Part shown: positions 5,145-7,213 of the stretch, in pieces
Numbering within the stretch: position 1 is the stretch's first letter
Layout: each line of letters begins with the position of its first letter
Assembly (NCBI GenBank): GCA_030646745.1
Contig: JAUSKV010000291.1
Location: 1 to 7,213 of the forward strand
Length of the DNA: 7,213 nucleotides
Reading direction: 5' to 3'
Origin: Sulfurimonas sp.
GTDB taxonomy: Bacteria; Campylobacterota; Campylobacteria; Campylobacterales; Sulfurimonadaceae
Translations under genes and position numbers: made by a program
The notes under the pieces: generated by a model
What the model saw: only the letters and a program-made list of their open reading frames with translations
Told to the model about the DNA's origin: nothing
Database searches by the model: none

Positions 5145-5166
5145 ACAAACGCAGATTGGCGTTTGT
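5145..5166. repeat. Perfect 8-bp inverted repeat (hairpin or operator-like)
   Basis: ACAAACGC (5145-5152), loop AGATTG, GCGTTTGT (5159-5166). The stem is perfect and more GC-rich than its surroundings. No T-run follows on either strand, so it is not a standard intrinsic terminator. It lies 157 bases upstream of the adhesin-like gene and could be an operator or part of a decayed repeat. Confidence 0.4.
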
Positions 5167-5322
5167 TCATCAATAGTATATATACGAAGTGAAGAAGGAT
5201 TCGAAAGTGCGTACTTATAGGCTTTTATAAATAGATTCTAGCTACTGTTTCTACTGGAATCTCTGTGTGAAAGTTGAGTGATTAAATCCATCGAAATAAA
5301 AATAAAAAAGGAGAATTAAAAT

Positions 5323-7213
5323 ATGAAGTTATTGACAAGTGGCAAAATTTTATCTAAAAAGCTATCACTATCGATAGTTGCGGCAACTTTATTAGTTGGA
5401 AGTTTAAATGCAAAAGAGGTCGTTTTTATAGACAAAAGTATAAGCGATTATCAAACAATCACAAAAGAATTAAACAAAAATTATTATCTAATCGATAAAT
5501 CTCAAAATGGTTTAGTTCAAATTTCAAATATTTTACAAAATCAAAAAGATATAGAAGCAGTTCATATCATCTCACATGGAAATAGTGGAGAACTACTATT
5601 AGGAAATAGCAATATAAACTCTACGAATTTAAATAGATATGCTCATGAACTAAAAACCATCAAAGAGTCTTTAAAAGAAAACGGCGATATTTTACTTTAT
5701 GGTTGTAATGTAGCAAGTGGGCAAAAAGGTGAGGAGTTTATAAACTCTTTAGCTACTCTAACAAAAGCAGATATCGGAGCTTCTACAAATCTAACTGGAA
5801 ATGCTAAGCTTGGCGGAGATTGGGTGTTGGAGAGTGGTGTAGGTAGTGTTGAGACAAGTAGTTTTGTCGCTACCAACTACGATCAGGTTTTAGCAACTCC
5901 GGCAGATCAAAATTTTACTTCGCAAACTTGCGAATTTAAAGGGTCATTAGTCACGATTGATGGTATGGTTTATAGTCTCAATACTGCTGCAGGAGATCAG
6001 ATAGCGACTTGTGACCAATACAATATGGGTACATTTGAAAGATATTTTGTCATTCAGGATAACTCAACTGATATGTGGCTCCTCTTTAATACAGATGAAG
6101 GTGGAGCAGCAAGCCCTGATGGATCGGATCCTATTAGTACTTCTACGATACCGAAAGGGCTGGTAGATTTTCGTATATCTTCAAATGACGGTTCAGAGTT
6201 TAAATTGGCATCCATGGAAGCTGATGTCGGTGCTCATGTCGCATCTGTGGATACAACCCTTACGGTAAAAGGGTATAAAGATACTGTAGAAGTAGCTTCA
6301 GACACGATTGACTTTAGTGCAAGTGATTCGTCAGGTTCGGTGACTTATACAAGAAAGATTGCGACTACGGTTGGGACGGATATGGCTGGGCGGGGCGGCA
6401 CATTGACATTTGACTCTAGCTGGGGTAACATAGACGAAATCCGTTTTACAGGCTCAAGTGCATCTGAATGGGGAATGTTGGTTGTCGATAATTTAGTTTT
6501 TGTTGCTCCAGTTGCTAGCGACATCATCGCCCCAACCCTCTCAGCCACAGGTTCTAGCGCACTAGCCCAAACAACAGCAACAGTAAGTGCGACTTCAAAC
6601 GAAACAGGCACCATGTATTATGTTATCACAACAAGTGCAACTCCTCCATCAAACACACAAGTAGTCGCAGGACAAAACGACGGTGGAACTGCCGCAGTAA
6701 AATCAAGTAGCGATGCAGCCACAGCAGCCACACAAAAAGACTTCTCCGTAACAGCTCTCACGGCAGGAACACTCTATTATGTCTATTTCGTAGCAGTCGA
6801 TGCAGCTAGCAACAAAAGTACAGTCGGAAGTGCAAGTTTTACAACCGTATCTGCAAACTCCGCTCCAACCATAACAGGAGCAGTAGCAAGTCAAGCAGTA
6901 AACGACACAGTGACACTTTCACCATTTAGTGCAGTAGCTTTAGCAGATACAGAAAACAATAATCTCTCTATGACTATCACTTTAGATACCAATGCCAAAG
7001 GGGTATTAAGTGGAACAGGACTCAGTGGAACGGGACCTTATACACTAGCAAGTGATACGATAGCAAATGTACAAAGTAAACTAGGAGCTTTGGTATTTAA
7101 CCCCGCAGACAACCGTGTAGCTCCGGCGAGCACAGAAACAACCACTTTTACAATCACAGCCAATGACGGCACATCCAACTCCACACCCAATACAACGACA
7201 ACAGTCATAAGCA
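5323..7213 (+). CDS. Large secreted DUF4347-type multidomain adhesin-like protein (3' end beyond window)
   Basis: An open frame of 630 codons runs off the right edge. AGGAG at 5309-5313 lies 9 nt before ATG 5323. Residues 1-30 are a Sec signal peptide: KILSKK, a hydrophobic core LSLSIVAATLLVGS, and likely cleavage after SLNA (30). Residues about 33-190 match a DUF4347-like domain, with HIISHGNSGELLLGN (81-95), LLYGCNVASG (124-133) and LGGDWVLESG (163-172). Residues about 190-396 look like a beta-sandwich region with two Cys early on (203, 230) and a closing SWGNIDEIRFTGS...VVDNLVF motif. Residues about 399-510 form a fibronectin/Ig-like module with YYVYFVAVDAASNKS, and 513-630 a cadherin-like repeat with FTITANDGTSN. 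Such proteins are usually very long, repeat-rich surface or secreted adhesins. Base composition changes inside the gene: from about 6510, C-ending codons become common. The final secretion route lies outside the window. Confidence 0.85.
   Translation, partial: MKLLTSGKILSKKLSLSIVAATLLVGSLNAKEVVFIDKSISDYQTITKELNKNYYLIDKSQNGLVQISNILQNQKDIEAVHIISHGNSGELLLGNSNINSTNLNRYAHELKTIKESLKENGDILLYGCNVASGQKGEEFINSLATLTKADIGASTNLTGNAKLGGDWVLESGVGSVETSSFVATNYDQVLATPADQNFTSQTCEFKGSLVTIDGMVYSLNTAAGDQIATCDQYNMGTFERYFVIQDNSTDMWLLFNTDEGGAASPDGSDPISTSTIPKGLVDFRISSNDGSEFKLASMEADVGAHVASVDTTLTVKGYKDTVEVASDTIDFSASDSSGSVTYTRKIATTVGTDMAGRGGTLTFDSSWGNIDEIRFTGSSASEWGMLVVDNLVFVAPVASDIIAPTLSATGSSALAQTTATVSATSNETGTMYYVITTSATPPSNTQVVAGQNDGGTAAVKSSSDAATAATQKDFSVTALTAGTLYYVYFVAVDAASNKSTVGSASFTTVSANSAPTITGAVASQAVNDTVTLSPFSAVALADTENNNLSMTITLDTNAKGVLSGTGLSGTGPYTLASDTIANVQSKLGALVFNPADNRVAPASTETTTFTITANDGTSNSTPNTTTTVIS

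Larger units (their letters stand above)
4987..5322. other. Intergenic region: structured element plus short inverted repeats
   Basis: No gene is supported in this ~336-base gap; an open frame at 5026-5220 runs through the hairpins and looks like chance. Contents from left to right are: the multi-hairpin element at 4991-5078; a short perfect palindrome CCTCT-A-AGAGG at 5102-5112; an inverted repeat at 5145-5166; and an AT-rich leader up to the next gene. TTTATAAAT at 5224-5232 could serve as a -10. TTGAGT at 5274-5279, preceded by TGTGTGAAAG, faintly resembles the right half of the shared promoter element with a one-base offset. Confidence 0.6.

Noticed and set aside
5026..5220. Plus-strand open frame of 64 codons after the second collar gene
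   Set aside because: Starts inside a hairpin of the 88-nt element, runs through several palindromes, lacks a ribosome-binding site and has no coherent protein character.
6345..6894. Two minus-strand open frames (6345-6614, 6703-6894)
   Set aside because: Both are antisense to the continuous adhesin frame. The second is Cys/Gly-rich purely from reversed Thr/Ala codons.
1..7213. tRNA, rRNA, CRISPR array or replication origin
   Set aside because: No cloverleaf with tRNA consensus arms, no conserved rRNA segments, no regularly spaced repeats and no DnaA-box cluster or iterons were found on reading both strands.

Overview
The window is AT-rich and every supported gene reads on the + strand. Codon use, A/T-rich intergenic DNA and short purine-rich ribosome-binding sites point to a Campylobacterota-type bacterium (for example Sulfurimonas, Sulfuricurvum or Arcobacter relatives). 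That assignment is inferred from style, not from a marker gene.

Layout. (1) Positions 1-462 are a degraded left edge: the last 39 codons of an unidentified protein, then a broken C-terminal remnant of a HipA-family kinase toxin. (2) Positions 463-943 hold no convincing gene, but do hold a strong candidate promoter/operator at 742-782. (3) Positions 944-3225 are a tightly packed cluster: a HExxH putative zinc-dependent protein, an Fe(II)/2-oxoglutarate aspartyl/asparaginyl beta-hydroxylase-like protein, a four-helix membrane protein with a C-terminal coiled coil, and a 40-residue basic protein. The first three overlap (ATGA overlap, then an 11-nt overlap). (4) A ~210-base gap contains a dispersed-type palindromic repeat and a second copy of the 37-bp promoter/operator element. 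(5) Positions 3436-4986 encode an H-type-lectin-like protein and two tandem tail-collar (microcystin-dependent-protein-like) paralogues. (6) An 88-nt multi-hairpin element follows the last collar gene. (7) Position 5323 to the window end is the start of a large secreted multidomain protein: signal peptide, DUF4347-like domain, a beta-sandwich-like region, a fibronectin/Ig-like module and a cadherin-like module.

How it may fit together (inference). The two copies of the same element place the modifying/membrane cluster and the lectin/collar cluster under what looks like one regulator, so they may form one functional unit. The proteins would be a set of small beta-rich, ligand-binding, collar-type proteins plus a possible protease, a possible protein hydroxylase and a membrane component that could act on, export or display them. 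No capsid, portal, tail-tube, sheath or terminase gene is present, so this does not look like a prophage. The adhesin-like gene at the right edge fits a cell-surface or extracellular theme but has its own leader and may be independent.
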